Assembly: GCF_009826935.1 (NCBI RefSeq)
Contig: NZ_WUMN01000009.1
Coordinates: forward strand, 1 to 64,000
DNA length: 64,000 nt
Source of the DNA: Flavobacterium sp. Sd200
Lineage (GTDB): Bacteria > Bacteroidota > Bacteroidia > Flavobacteriales > Flavobacteriaceae
Direction: 5' to 3'
This document shows, piece by piece, positions 24,104 through 32,171 of the stretch; position 1 is the first letter of the stretch; the number at the start of each line of letters is the position of its first letter. A model generated the notes under the pieces. That model was not told the DNA's origin and did no database searches. It saw nothing but the letters and a program-made list of their open reading frames with translations. A program made the translations under genes and the position numbers.

Positions 24104-25177
24104 TTATCTGCCGCCTGTCGTAAAAAAGTAGAATTTAGGTACATATCTTCTTAACAGTATTGCTGTGGGTATAATTATGAGTAAGGTTATTAAAGGCGCT
24201 GCAAGATAGACAATAAACGAAGTAGTGTTTGTAAAACCCATAACCGATAATAATGCTTTTTTAATAATATTAAGTAGTGGCTGATGGGCAACATATATCC
24301 AGAACGAATATTTAAAAAGGACGTAATATCTTTTTTGGGTAATATCGACATCTTTATAAAGAATATCGTAGAAATACCAAAGTGCAATAATGCCCGTAAT
24401 TATGCTTGCTTTGTTCAGCAATATAACCATCCATTTTATATGGAAATGATTTTCGGTTAACAGCGTTTTTACAGTTATTAATACTATCCAGAGCACTAAT
24501 AAAAGCGTGCTGTTTTTTACACGCGGTAAATTTTGAAGACTGATTTTACTTATACCCCAATAACTCCCTATAAGAAAGAAAAGTAACGATTCGGGAGAAA
24601 ATAAATATATCCGTGTGTTGGAACACCAAAATACAAAGCTAAATAGAAGGATTGCTTTTGGGGTTAAACTTAGTAACCTATACAACAGCGGACTGATTAT
24701 TATAAGAACAATCAGGTCGCGGATGAACCATAGTTGTGCGGCTATGGGTAAATAAAATAGGGTTCGTATCCACTTGTCAAAATCATAATCCTGAACAAGA
24801 TCTTTTGTAAAGAAAGGTTTTGAAAACGGAAAAGACTGGAGAATAAAAAAAAGCAAAATGCCGGATAGCGACCAAAATAAGTACGGGATGGCGAGTGTTT
24901 TAAACCTATTTTTAAATTTATCTTTAAACTCTGTTGTGGTACCCGTTTTAATTTTACAGAAGAACAGATACCCGGAAATAATAAAAAACATTGGCACCGC
25001 AATATTTGTCAAACCTTTACTGATAAAGTTTTGTGTGAAAGAATTTAGTGTTCTTTGGGCTTTAAGGCTTTCTTCACCAAAATTAAAAATGAGATTTATA
25101 GAGTGTATCAGCACCACAAAAATTTGGAGCAGGAAAGATATAGCTACTATTTTGGAGCTGGTATATTTATCTGTCAA
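24104..25177 (-). CDS. Acyltransferase family 3 membrane protein
   Basis: A 357-residue integral membrane protein with about ten hydrophobic segments and the O-acyltransferase (Acyl_transf_3) pattern: FVVLIHS near residue 20 with the family's conserved His, VPMFFIISGYLFF near 62-75, and AQLWFIRDLIVL near 150. Such proteins acetylate surface sugars or lipids. The start is a TTG: an in-frame stop lies three codons upstream and the next ATG is near residue 60, past the conserved His. A -7 box at 25213-25220 fits this start. Confidence 0.75.
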   Translation of the reverse strand: MTDKYTSSKIVAISFLLQIFVVLIHSINLIFNFGEESLKAQRTLNSFTQNFISKGLTNIAVPMFFIISGYLFFCKIKTGTTTEFKDKFKNRFKTLAIPYLFWSLSGILLFFILQSFPFSKPFFTKDLVQDYDFDKWIRTLFYLPIAAQLWFIRDLIVLIIISPLLYRLLSLTPKAILLFSFVFWCSNTRIYLFSPESLLFFLIGSYWGISKISLQNLPRVKNSTLLLVLWIVLITVKTLLTENHFHIKWMVILLNKASIITGIIALWYFYDILYKDVDITQKRYYVLFKYSFWIYVAHQPLLNIIKKALLSVMGFTNTTSFIVYLAAPLITLLIIIPTAILLRRYVPKFYFFTTGGR

Positions 25178-25212
25178 TGTGGACTGTTATTTGTAATAAT
25201 AAAGTTAGAAAT

Positions 25213-25220
25213 CAAATTTA
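25213..25220 (-). promoter_or_regulatory. -7 box of the acyltransferase gene
   Basis: TAAATTTG on the minus strand, exact match, overlapping the stop of the GxxExxY gene and about 35 nt before the TTG start at 25177. Confidence 0.5.
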
Positions 25221-25595
25221 GAGATTATTTACAATTCTTGTAATTCCGTTTTTAATCAGTTCCTCATTAAAATTAACCAGCAACCCTAACTTACAGTTTG
25301 TAATTTTAAGATACGTTAGCACTTGTTTTAAACAGACAGAATTAAGCTGTTCTACCGATTTAATTTCTATTATAACTTTATCTTCAACAATAAGATCAGC
25401 CCGAAAACCCACGTCCATTTTTAAATCATCCCAAAATAACGGTAATGCTTTTTGACGCTCAACTTTTAAACCCAATTTGGTTAACTCATAGTATAAAATA
25501 GTTTCATAAACTGTTTCTAAAAGACCGGGACCAAGTTTGACATGTATCCTGTAGCAAGTGTCAACGATTATTTTAGAAATCTCATTTTCAGTCAT
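25218..25595 (-). CDS. GxxExxY protein (PD-(D/E)XK nuclease-like)
   Basis: A 125-residue member of the GxxExxY family. The name motif is in GPGLLETVYETILYYEL (residues 22-38). It is followed by FRADLIVEDKVIIEIKSVEQL, whose D..EIK pattern is that of a PD-(D/E)XK nuclease core, so a nucleic acid related role is likely but unproven. The upstream side borders the repeat cluster at 25617-26060. The ATG lies 22 nt from the first repeat copy. Confidence 0.8.
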   Translation of the reverse strand: MTENEISKIIVDTCYRIHVKLGPGLLETVYETILYYELTKLGLKVERQKALPLFWDDLKMDVGFRADLIVEDKVIIEIKSVEQLNSVCLKQVLTYLKITNCKLGLLVNFNEELIKNGITRIVNNL

Positions 25596-25616
25596 GGGAA
25601 CTATTTAATTTTATTT

Positions 25617-25770
25617 CTCGCAAAGGCGCGAAGACGCAAAGCTGTATGCATAAACTGTTATCATAAATCTAACGTTTAATAAGGCGCAGAGTAAATTACT
25701 TCGTAATTTCTTAAGAATGCAAAGCCGACAGGCTTAAAAAAATGCTTTAGCATTTTAATCTTTGCGACTT
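25617..25770. repeat. Intergenic repeat, direct copy A
   Basis: A 154-bp unit whose start (CTCGCAAAGGCGCGAAG), middle (ACTGTTATCATAAA, TAACGTTTAATAAGGCGCA) and end (TTTTAATCTTTGCGACTT) recur in the same order in copy B at 25841-25998. It contains two palindromes: AAATTAC-TTC-GTAATTT (25693-25709) and AAAATGC-TTTA-GCATTTT (25739-25756). The stretch between the palindromes differs between copies. No open frame. Together with copy B and the inverted arm it fills the only gene-free stretch above 300 bases (25596-26081). Confidence 0.85.
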
Positions 25771-25839
25771 TTAAACAGACTTCATAAGCAATTATTTATC
25801 AAAGTGGCTTTGCGTGACATTTTTCTCAATATTTTATTT

Positions 25840-26060
25840 TCTCGCAAAGGCGCGAAGGCGCAAAGCTGTATGTGTAAACTGTTATCATAAAGCTAACGTT
25901 TAATAAGGCGCAAAGTAAATTACTTCGTAATTTTCGAGAACGTTACCCTCATGCTATCCGGCTCCAAAAATGCTTTAGCATTTTAATCTTTGCGACTTAT
26001 GTAACGCCTGTATGTGCAATATTTATCCATACAGCTTTGCGCCTTCGCGCCTTTGCGAGA
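25840..26060. repeat. Element bounded by 31-bp perfect inverted repeats
   Basis: The 31 bases at 25840-25870 (starting TCTCGCAAAGGCGCGAAGG) are the exact reverse complement of 26030-26060. The 221-bp stretch between the outer edges has the form of a small non-coding element with terminal inverted repeats. No target-site duplication is obvious at its edges. It lies 22 bases from the alaS stop codon. Confidence 0.75.
25841..25998. repeat. Intergenic repeat, direct copy B
   Basis: A 158-bp copy of the unit at 25617-25770, with the same two internal palindromes (25917-25933 and 25967-25984) and the same ends. A 70-bp unrelated or decayed segment lies between the copies and also contains GGCTTTGCG. 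Confidence 0.85.
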
Positions 26061-26081
26061 AAAAATCTTTCACAAAACTTC

Positions 26082-28709
26082 TTACTTCACAAAATTCACC
26101 GCTGCTGCCAGTGCCTCAGCAATACCCTCCGGTTTTTTACCTCCGGCAGTAGCAAAGAAAGGCTGGCCGCCGCCGCCGCCCTGAATGTATTTGCCAAGCT
26201 CTTTAACCACAGCACCTGCATTAAAGCCTTTTTTGGCTACCAACTCTTTAGAGATGTAGCAGGTAAGCATAGGTTTGTTATCTTCGGCAGTAGCAAGCAC
26301 AATAAAAAGGTTCGTGCCAAGAGCGCCCAGTTCGTAAGCAAGGTCTTTAGCCCCAGTAGGGTCAAGTGCCACCTGTTTTGCAAGGAACTGCACCCCGTTT
26401 ATTTGCTGTAGTTCGGCAGCAAGTTCGCCTTTAAGGTTTTTAGCCTTATCGCGAAGCAATGCCTCTACCTGTTTTTTAAGTTTTGCATTCTCGTCCTGTA
26501 AAGACACCACTGCTTTTAAAGTGTCCTGCGGATTTTTAAGCGTAGCCTTAATTTCGTCGAGAGTTTGCTCCTGTGCAGCAAAGAAATTTTTAACCGCAGT
26601 TCCGGTTATCGCTTCAATTCGGCGTATGCCGGCCGCTACAGCACCCTCGCTGATAATTTTAAAATACCATATATCGGCAGTGTTTTTTACGTGCGTACCG
26701 CCGCAAAGCTCCATACTGTCGCCAAATTTAATAGCACGTACACTGTCGCCATATTTTTCGCCAAACAATGCCATGGCACCTTCTTCAACCGCCTGTTTAA
26801 ACGGAATATTCCTGCGCTCTATAAGCGGTAGGTGTTCCTGTATGCGGGCGTTTACAAAATCTTCTACCTCTTTAAGCTGCTCGTCGGTTACTTTACTAAA
26901 GTGCGAAAAGTCAAAACGCAGGTAGTTAGGGCTAACCAATGATCCTTTTTGCTCTACGTGCGTGCCCAATATAGTACGCAATGCCTGGTGCAGTAAGTGC
27001 GTAGCGGTATGGTTGCTTTGCGACTCGTCCCTTAGCGTTTCGTTTACTACAGCAGTAAAGGCAGCATTTACGTTTTCCGGCAGCGATTTTGTAATATGCA
27101 GTATAAGGTTATTCTCTTTTTTAGTATCAATAACTTCAATGCTTTCATTGGCCGATTTCAGTACGCCTTTATCGCCCACCTGGCCGCCGCCTTCAGGGTA
27201 AAATGGTGTAGCGTCAAGCACTATCTGATATAATAATCCGTCCTTTTTAGAATCTATTTTACGGTAGCGTGTAATGTTAACCTCATTTTCAAGCTGGTCA
27301 TAGCCCACAAAACTTTCGGTATTGCCGTCAACAAGGGTAACCCAGTCGTCTTTAGCTACTTCGCTTGCAGCACGGCTGCGGTCTTTTTGTTTTTTAAGCT
27401 CGGCATCAAAACCGTCTTTATCATACGTATATCCTTTTTCTTTAAGGATAAGCGCCGTAAGGTCTTCCGGAAAGCCAAAAGTATCATACAGTTCAAAAGC
27501 TTTTGCACCACTTACTTCCTTGCCTTCAGTCTGGGTAATTACGTTGTCAAGCAACTGTAATCCCTGGTCAAGCGTTCTTAAGAACGAGGCCTCTTCCTCA
27601 CGAATCACATTAGTAACCAATGCTTGTTGCGATTTAATCTCAGGGAAAAATTCACCCATTTGTGCAGCAAGCACCGCCACAAGCTGGTTAATAAACGGTT
27701 CTTTAGTATCAAGGAACGTAAACCCGTAACGGATAGCCCTCCTTAATATCCTGCGGATGACATAGCCCGCACCACCGTTAGACGGCAGCTGACCATCGGC
27801 AATGGCAAAAGCCACGGCACGAACGTGGTCGGCAATAACGCGAATGGCAATATTGGTTTTGTCTTCGGTTTCGTTAGCCGCCTTTATAGTGTATTTTTTG
27901 CCTGTAAGGCTTTCAATTTTTTCGATAAGCGGTGTAAAAACATCGGTATCATAGTTAGACGTAACACCCTGCAATACCATACAAAGGCGCTCAAAGCCCA
28001 TACCGGTATCTACGTGTTGTGCAGGCAGTTTCTCAAGGCTTTTATCGGCCTTGCGGTTAAACTCCATAAACACGTTGTTCCATATCTCTACAACCTGTGG
28101 GTGGTCGTTGTTTACAAGGCTTTTGCCCGATACCAAAGCTTTCTCTTCGGCACTGCGGATGTCTACGTGAATTTCAGAGCACGGTCCGCACGGACCCTGG
28201 TCGCCCATTTCCCAAAAGTTGTCTTTTTTATTGCCCAGCAATATGCGGTCTTCATCTATCAGTTCTTTCCAAATATCATACGCTTCCCGGTCAAACGGCA
28301 CACCCTCTTCGGGGTTGCCTTCAAAAACCGAAACATACAATATATCTTTCGGAATTTTATATACTTCCGTTAGCAGTTCCCATGCCCAGTTAATGGCATC
28401 CCTTTTAAAATAATCGCCAAAGCTCCAGTTGCCCAGCATTTCAAACATGGTATGGTGGTAGGTATCAAAGCCTACATCTTCAAGGTCGTTGTGCTTTCCG
28501 CTCACGCGAAGGCATTTTTGGGTATCGGCAATACGGTTGCTTTTAGGTATGGCATTGCCCAAAAAATATTCTTTAAACTGGGCCATACCGCTGTTGTTAA
28601 ACATCAGGGTAGGGTCGTCTTTAGTAACTATGGGAGCAGAAGGCACGATAAGGTGGCCCCTGTCGGCAAAAAATTGTAGGAATTGTTTTCTTATATCCTG
28701 GCTTTTCAT
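26082..28709 (-). CDS. alaS: Alanyl-tRNA synthetase
   Basis: An 875-residue enzyme that charges tRNA-Ala. The class II core is at the N terminus (FNNSGMAQFKEYFLG, TYHHTMFEMLGNWSFGDYFK), followed by the tRNA-binding region (GGAGYVIRRILRRAIRYG), the editing domain with its zinc ligands (HTATHLLHQAL and CGGTHVKNT) and the C-terminal C-Ala domain with a glycine-rich tract (YIQGGGGGQPFFATAGG). The ATG at 28709 begins at MKSQDIRKQFLQFF, the conserved N terminus; the earlier frame extension is not needed. Length normal. Confidence 0.97.
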   Translation of the reverse strand: MKSQDIRKQFLQFFADRGHLIVPSAPIVTKDDPTLMFNNSGMAQFKEYFLGNAIPKSNRIADTQKCLRVSGKHNDLEDVGFDTYHHTMFEMLGNWSFGDYFKRDAINWAWELLTEVYKIPKDILYVSVFEGNPEEGVPFDREAYDIWKELIDEDRILLGNKKDNFWEMGDQGPCGPCSEIHVDIRSAEEKALVSGKSLVNNDHPQVVEIWNNVFMEFNRKADKSLEKLPAQHVDTGMGFERLCMVLQGVTSNYDTDVFTPLIEKIESLTGKKYTIKAANETEDKTNIAIRVIADHVRAVAFAIADGQLPSNGGAGYVIRRILRRAIRYGFTFLDTKEPFINQLVAVLAAQMGEFFPEIKSQQALVTNVIREEEASFLRTLDQGLQLLDNVITQTEGKEVSGAKAFELYDTFGFPEDLTALILKEKGYTYDKDGFDAELKKQKDRSRAASEVAKDDWVTLVDGNTESFVGYDQLENEVNITRYRKIDSKKDGLLYQIVLDATPFYPEGGGQVGDKGVLKSANESIEVIDTKKENNLILHITKSLPENVNAAFTAVVNETLRDESQSNHTATHLLHQALRTILGTHVEQKGSLVSPNYLRFDFSHFSKVTDEQLKEVEDFVNARIQEHLPLIERRNIPFKQAVEEGAMALFGEKYGDSVRAIKFGDSMELCGGTHVKNTADIWYFKIISEGAVAAGIRRIEAITGTAVKNFFAAQEQTLDEIKATLKNPQDTLKAVVSLQDENAKLKKQVEALLRDKAKNLKGELAAELQQINGVQFLAKQVALDPTGAKDLAYELGALGTNLFIVLATAEDNKPMLTCYISKELVAKKGFNAGAVVKELGKYIQGGGGGQPFFATAGGKKPEGIAEALAAAVNFVK

Positions 28710-28796
28710 GGGTATGAAAGTTTGTTTTATGTTCTGTATCAACTGTGGTTAGTGCCTTTATACATCAAAAAATGAGCGTAAAACCGTAACATTTCT

Positions 28797-28804
28797 TACA
28801 TTTG
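28797..28804 (+). promoter_or_regulatory. -7 box of the M23/MerR/LemA/TPM operon
   Basis: TACATTTG, exact match, 66 nt before the ATG at 28870. It is the only good box in the alaS-M23 gap on this strand. Confidence 0.45.
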
Positions 28805-28869
28805 TGCGTTTATGGTTTTACAGTTTAAAGCATTTACCGTAAGCTGCAAAAATAGAATAATTTAAGAAC

Positions 28870-29847
28870 ATGGCGAAGGCAAAATATTATTACGATTCCG
28901 AAAAGCTGGCCTTTACTAAGATAAAGACCAGGAAGGGGAAAAAAATAGGTGTTGTGGTGCTGTTTATTGCCGCAGCCGCGCTGTTTGGCTTTTTGTGTTT
29001 TGTAGTGCTGTTAAATACTCCTTTTTTCGAAACGCCCAAAGACAGGCTGCAGGCAAGGGAAATAGAATATATGAAAATTCAGTACGAACTCCTTAACCGC
29101 AAGACTGCCCTTATAGAAGAGGCATTGGGCAGTGTAGAGGAGCGCGACAACAACCTGTACCGCACTTATTTTAACAGTACACCAATACCCGAAGAGCAGC
29201 GCAAGGCAGGATTTGGAGGGGTAAACCGATACAAGGGGCTGGAGGGCTACAACAATTCGCAACTGGTAGAGGGTACTACTAAAAGGCTCGACGTACTGGC
29301 AAAGGAACTGGTTATACAAAGCAAATCGCTGGATGAGATAGCCAAGCTTGCAAAAGACAAAGAAAAACTGCTGGCCGCTATTCCGGCCATTCAGCCTGTA
29401 AAGAACGAAGACCTGCGTGCCATGGCATCGGGTTTTGGATACAGGACCGATCCTTTTACAAAGGTGCGTAAGTTTCACGCCGGGATGGATTTTTCTGCCC
29501 GCACCGGCACGCCTGTCTATGCGACCGGAGATGGCGTGGTAACAATTGCCGATGCACGCGCGTCCGGATACGGTAACCATATTGTTATCCGCCACGGCTA
29601 TGGTTATGAAACACTTTACGGGCATCTTAGCCGCTACAAGGCCAAGGCCGGGCAAAGGGTAAAACGCGGTGATGTTATTGGCTATGTAGGCAGTACAGGG
29701 CGCAGCGAAGCACCTCACCTGCACTATGAAGTGCACAAGAACGGACCTGTGGTAAACCCGTTAAATTTTTATTACGGCAATATTTCTGCTAAAGAATACA
29801 TTTTAATTTCTAAATTAGCTAACCAGGAAAACCAATCCCTCGATTAA
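28870..29847 (+). CDS. M23 family metallopeptidase
   Basis: A 325-residue membrane-anchored cell-wall peptidase of the LytM/M23 type, which cuts peptidoglycan cross-links. One membrane segment at residues 26-48, a charged helical linker to about 185, then the M23 domain. Zinc ligands are visible: H and D in KFHAGMDFS, and the H.H pair in APHLHYEVHKNG. GYGNHIVIRHGYGYETLYGHLS is the usual core. Because both zinc motifs are intact it should be active rather than a degenerate EnvC-like regulator. First gene of a five-gene run; its stop overlaps the MerR start (TAATG). Confidence 0.9.
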   Translation: MAKAKYYYDSEKLAFTKIKTRKGKKIGVVVLFIAAAALFGFLCFVVLLNTPFFETPKDRLQAREIEYMKIQYELLNRKTALIEEALGSVEERDNNLYRTYFNSTPIPEEQRKAGFGGVNRYKGLEGYNNSQLVEGTTKRLDVLAKELVIQSKSLDEIAKLAKDKEKLLAAIPAIQPVKNEDLRAMASGFGYRTDPFTKVRKFHAGMDFSARTGTPVYATGDGVVTIADARASGYGNHIVIRHGYGYETLYGHLSRYKAKAGQRVKRGDVIGYVGSTGRSEAPHLHYEVHKNGPVVNPLNFYYGNISAKEYILISKLANQENQSLD

Positions 29848-30176
29848 TGCATTTAGACCTGCCCGAAAAACGATACTACAGTATAGGCGAACTCGCTAAG
29901 GCTTTTGATGTTAACGCATCCCTAATTCGCTTTTGGGATAAGGAGTTCGACATCCTTAAGCCTAAGAAGAATGCCAAGGGCAACCGTATGTTTACTCCGG
30001 AAGATGTAAAAAACCTGCAACTTATTTATCACTTGGTTAAAGAGCGTGGGTTTACGCTCGAAGGGGCAAAAGTACACCTGAAGGAAGGACAGAAAAAAAC
30101 GCTGGATAAGTTTGAAATTATCCGTAAATTAGAAGCTATAAAAACCCAGTTGACAAACATTAAAAACGAACTCTAA
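29847..30176 (+). CDS. MerR family transcriptional regulator
   Basis: A 109-residue DNA-binding protein with the MerR winged helix at the N terminus (YYSIGELAKAFDVNASLIRFWDKEF, residues 9-33) and a short helix at the end. It lacks a C-terminal effector domain and the metal-binding cysteines of MerR itself. This short form, next to an M23 peptidase, is common in Bacteroidota. It overlaps the upstream stop by one base, so translation is probably coupled. Confidence 0.9.
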   Translation: MHLDLPEKRYYSIGELAKAFDVNASLIRFWDKEFDILKPKKNAKGNRMFTPEDVKNLQLIYHLVKERGFTLEGAKVHLKEGQKKTLDKFEIIRKLEAIKTQLTNIKNEL

Positions 30177-30187
30177 AAAATAGAAAA

Positions 30188-30787
30188 ATGAAAAAGTGGT
30201 TAATACCCGTACTTATTATTGTAGCAATAATTGTAATAGGCTTTTTTTGGTCTATGAAAGTTAAAAATGGCGCTATTGCGGAAAATCAAAATGTTGCCGA
30301 ATCATGGGGTAATGTTAACACTTCTTACCAGCGCAGGAACGACCTTATAGGCAACCTTGTAAAAACAGTATCGGGCGCAGCAAATTTTGAAAAAAGCACA
30401 CTTGTAGAGGTTACCGAGGCACGCTCTAAGGCAAATTCTGTGCAGGTAGACCCATCTAACGCCACACCGGAGCAGCTTGCGGCATTTGCAAAAGCACAAT
30501 CAGAACTTATGGGGTCGGTTAATAAGCTTATAGGTAACGTAACTGTAGAAAGGTATCCTGACCTGAAGTCAAACCAAAACTTCTTGAAATTACAGGACGA
30601 ACTTGCCTCAACAGAGAATACAATACAAACGGCAAGAAACCGCTATAATGAAACCGTTAAGGATTATAATAATTACGTGCTGAAATTCCCTAACTCTATG
30701 TTCGTTGGCGAATATAAAGAGAAACCATACTTTAATGCAGTTGAGGGTGCCGATAAACCAGTAGATGTAGAATTTAATATAAAATAG
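30188..30787 (+). CDS. lemA: LemA family protein
   Basis: A 199-residue LemA protein: one N-terminal membrane helix (residues 4-22) and a long helical bundle (NVAESWGNVNTSYQRRNDLIGNLVKTV, ERYPDLKSNQNFLKLQDEL, ENTIQTARNRYNETVKDYN). LemA genes are often followed by TPM genes, as here. Its role is poorly defined; membrane or envelope stress functions have been proposed. Lies 11 nt after the MerR gene. Confidence 0.92.
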   Translation: MKKWLIPVLIIVAIIVIGFFWSMKVKNGAIAENQNVAESWGNVNTSYQRRNDLIGNLVKTVSGAANFEKSTLVEVTEARSKANSVQVDPSNATPEQLAAFAKAQSELMGSVNKLIGNVTVERYPDLKSNQNFLKLQDELASTENTIQTARNRYNETVKDYNNYVLKFPNSMFVGEYKEKPYFNAVEGADKPVDVEFNIK

Positions 30788-30791
30788 CCCC

Positions 30792-31229
30792 ATGGCCGAA
30801 GTAACCGAATTTTTAACCCCTGCACAGGAAGAGGCTGTTGTTGCAGCTATTGGGCAGGCCGAGAAAAACACATCGGGCGAAATAAGGGTGCACATAGAAA
30901 ACCATTCTGAAAAACCTCCGCTCGAAAGGGCACAGGAGGTTTTTCTTGCTTTAGGCATGCATGCAACCGCCGCCCGTAACGGGGTGTTGTTTTATGTGGG
31001 CGTTGCAGATAAGTCGTTTGCCATTGTGGGCGATGAAGGTATTGATAAGGCTGTAGAGAATGATTTTTGGGATTGTACTAAAGATACTGTTATAGATCAT
31101 TTTAAACAGGGCTTGTTTGCCGAAGGGCTTGTGGCAGGCATATTGCGCGCAGGCGAAAGGCTTAAGCATTACTTTCCGTATGCCGATGACGACAAGAACG
31201 AACTTCCGGATACCATATCTAAAGGATAA
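30792..31229 (+). CDS. TPM domain protein without signal peptide
   Basis: A 145-residue TPM (TLP18.3/Psb32/MOLO-1) domain protein: FLTPAQEEAVVAAIGQAEKNTSGEIRVHIENH, then GVLFYVGVADKSFAIVGDEGIDKAV and HFKQGLFAEGLVAGI. It has no signal peptide or membrane segment, so it should be cytoplasmic, unlike the next gene's product. TPM domains have been linked to phosphatase-like activity and protein repair in plants. Four bases after LemA and touching the next gene. Confidence 0.88.
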   Translation: MAEVTEFLTPAQEEAVVAAIGQAEKNTSGEIRVHIENHSEKPPLERAQEVFLALGMHATAARNGVLFYVGVADKSFAIVGDEGIDKAVENDFWDCTKDTVIDHFKQGLFAEGLVAGILRAGERLKHYFPYADDDKNELPDTISKG

Positions 31230-32053
31230 TGAAAAAAATACATACCGCATTTATACTGTTGCTACTCGTTTGCTTCGCGTTTCCGCAGGCGGGGTTTGCA
31301 CAGTTTGATATTCCGCCAAAGCCTGATTTCCAGACCAGCGTTTACGATTATGCCAAATTGCTGCCCGAAGCTGAAAAACAGCAATTGGAGCGCAAGCTAA
31401 TCAACTATGCCGACAGCACCTCAACACAAATTGTTATTGCCATTGCACCTACAATCAAGGGCGAAAACATAGGGCTGCTTACACCAAAATGGGGTCAGGA
31501 ATGGGGAGTGGGAGGATCTTCTAAAGAAGATAATGGTGTGTTTATTTTACTGGCAGAAAAAGAGCGTCAAATATGGATTTCTCCCGGCTATGGTGTAGAA
31601 GACCGGCTTACTGCAGGCCAGGTGGGTGAAATGACACGTGAAGTTATCATTCCTGAATTTAAAGCTGGAAGCTATTATAATGGACTTGATAAAGGTACCG
31701 ACGCAATTATAAAAATGCTTGCCGGGAAATATAAAGGCACCCGCAAGGGCAGTGATGGCGGCAATGACGGTGGCGGTGCCGCAGGTATATTAGTTTTCTT
31801 TATCATTATAATTATTGTTGTTATATCGTTCCTGTCGCGCAGGGGCGGTGGTGGCCGTGGTGGTAATGGTGGCCGTGGCGGCGGCGATATTGCCGACTCT
31901 ATACTTACAGGAATGATATTAGGCAGCCTGGGCAGGAGCTCCGGAAGGGGTGGCGGCTTTGGCGGTGGTTTTGGCTCCGGAGGCGGAGGTGGTTTTGGTG
32001 GTGGTTTTGGCGGCGGCGGCTTTAGTGGCGGTGGTGCAGGAGGTAGCTGGTAG
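31229..32053 (+). CDS. YgcG-like TPM domain protein with glycine-rich tail
   Basis: A 274-residue protein with a signal peptide (cut near GFAQ), a TPM domain (residues about 35-160: VYDYAKLLPEAEKQQLERKL, STQIVIAIAPTIKG, ISPGYGVEDRLTAGQVGEM), one membrane segment near 185-203 and a C-terminal tail of about 60 residues made almost only of Gly, Phe and Ser, ending GGAGGSW. This is the YgcG layout. The domain should be periplasmic with the tail inside, the reverse side from the upstream TPM protein. Start ATG overlaps the upstream stop (TAATG). Last gene of the operon. Confidence 0.88.
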   Translation: MKKIHTAFILLLLVCFAFPQAGFAQFDIPPKPDFQTSVYDYAKLLPEAEKQQLERKLINYADSTSTQIVIAIAPTIKGENIGLLTPKWGQEWGVGGSSKEDNGVFILLAEKERQIWISPGYGVEDRLTAGQVGEMTREVIIPEFKAGSYYNGLDKGTDAIIKMLAGKYKGTRKGSDGGNDGGGAAGILVFFIIIIIVVISFLSRRGGGGRGGNGGRGGGDIADSILTGMILGSLGRSSGRGGGFGGGFGSGGGGGFGGGFGGGGFSGGGAGGSW

Positions 32054-32171
32054 ATATTAAAACAACCAAAACTTTGTAAAATAAGAGGGATTTTGTGTTG
32101 GATTGCAGTTTTTGTACAATTTTTTGTATAAAATTGCGTAGTATAACTACATCAATCAATCTTATACTATA

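Noticed and set aside
25617..25998. CRISPR array
   Set aside because: Only two long copies of about 155 bp with internal palindromes and no uniform short repeats or spacers; no cas genes.
27825..28373. Open frames on the plus strand within 26.0-28.7 kb
   Set aside because: All lie antisense to alaS, whose protein is conserved throughout; no recognisable product.
29011..29736. Long open frame on the minus strand (241 codons)
   Set aside because: It lies wholly inside the M23 peptidase gene on the other strand, has no family pattern and is explained by codon bias of the real gene.
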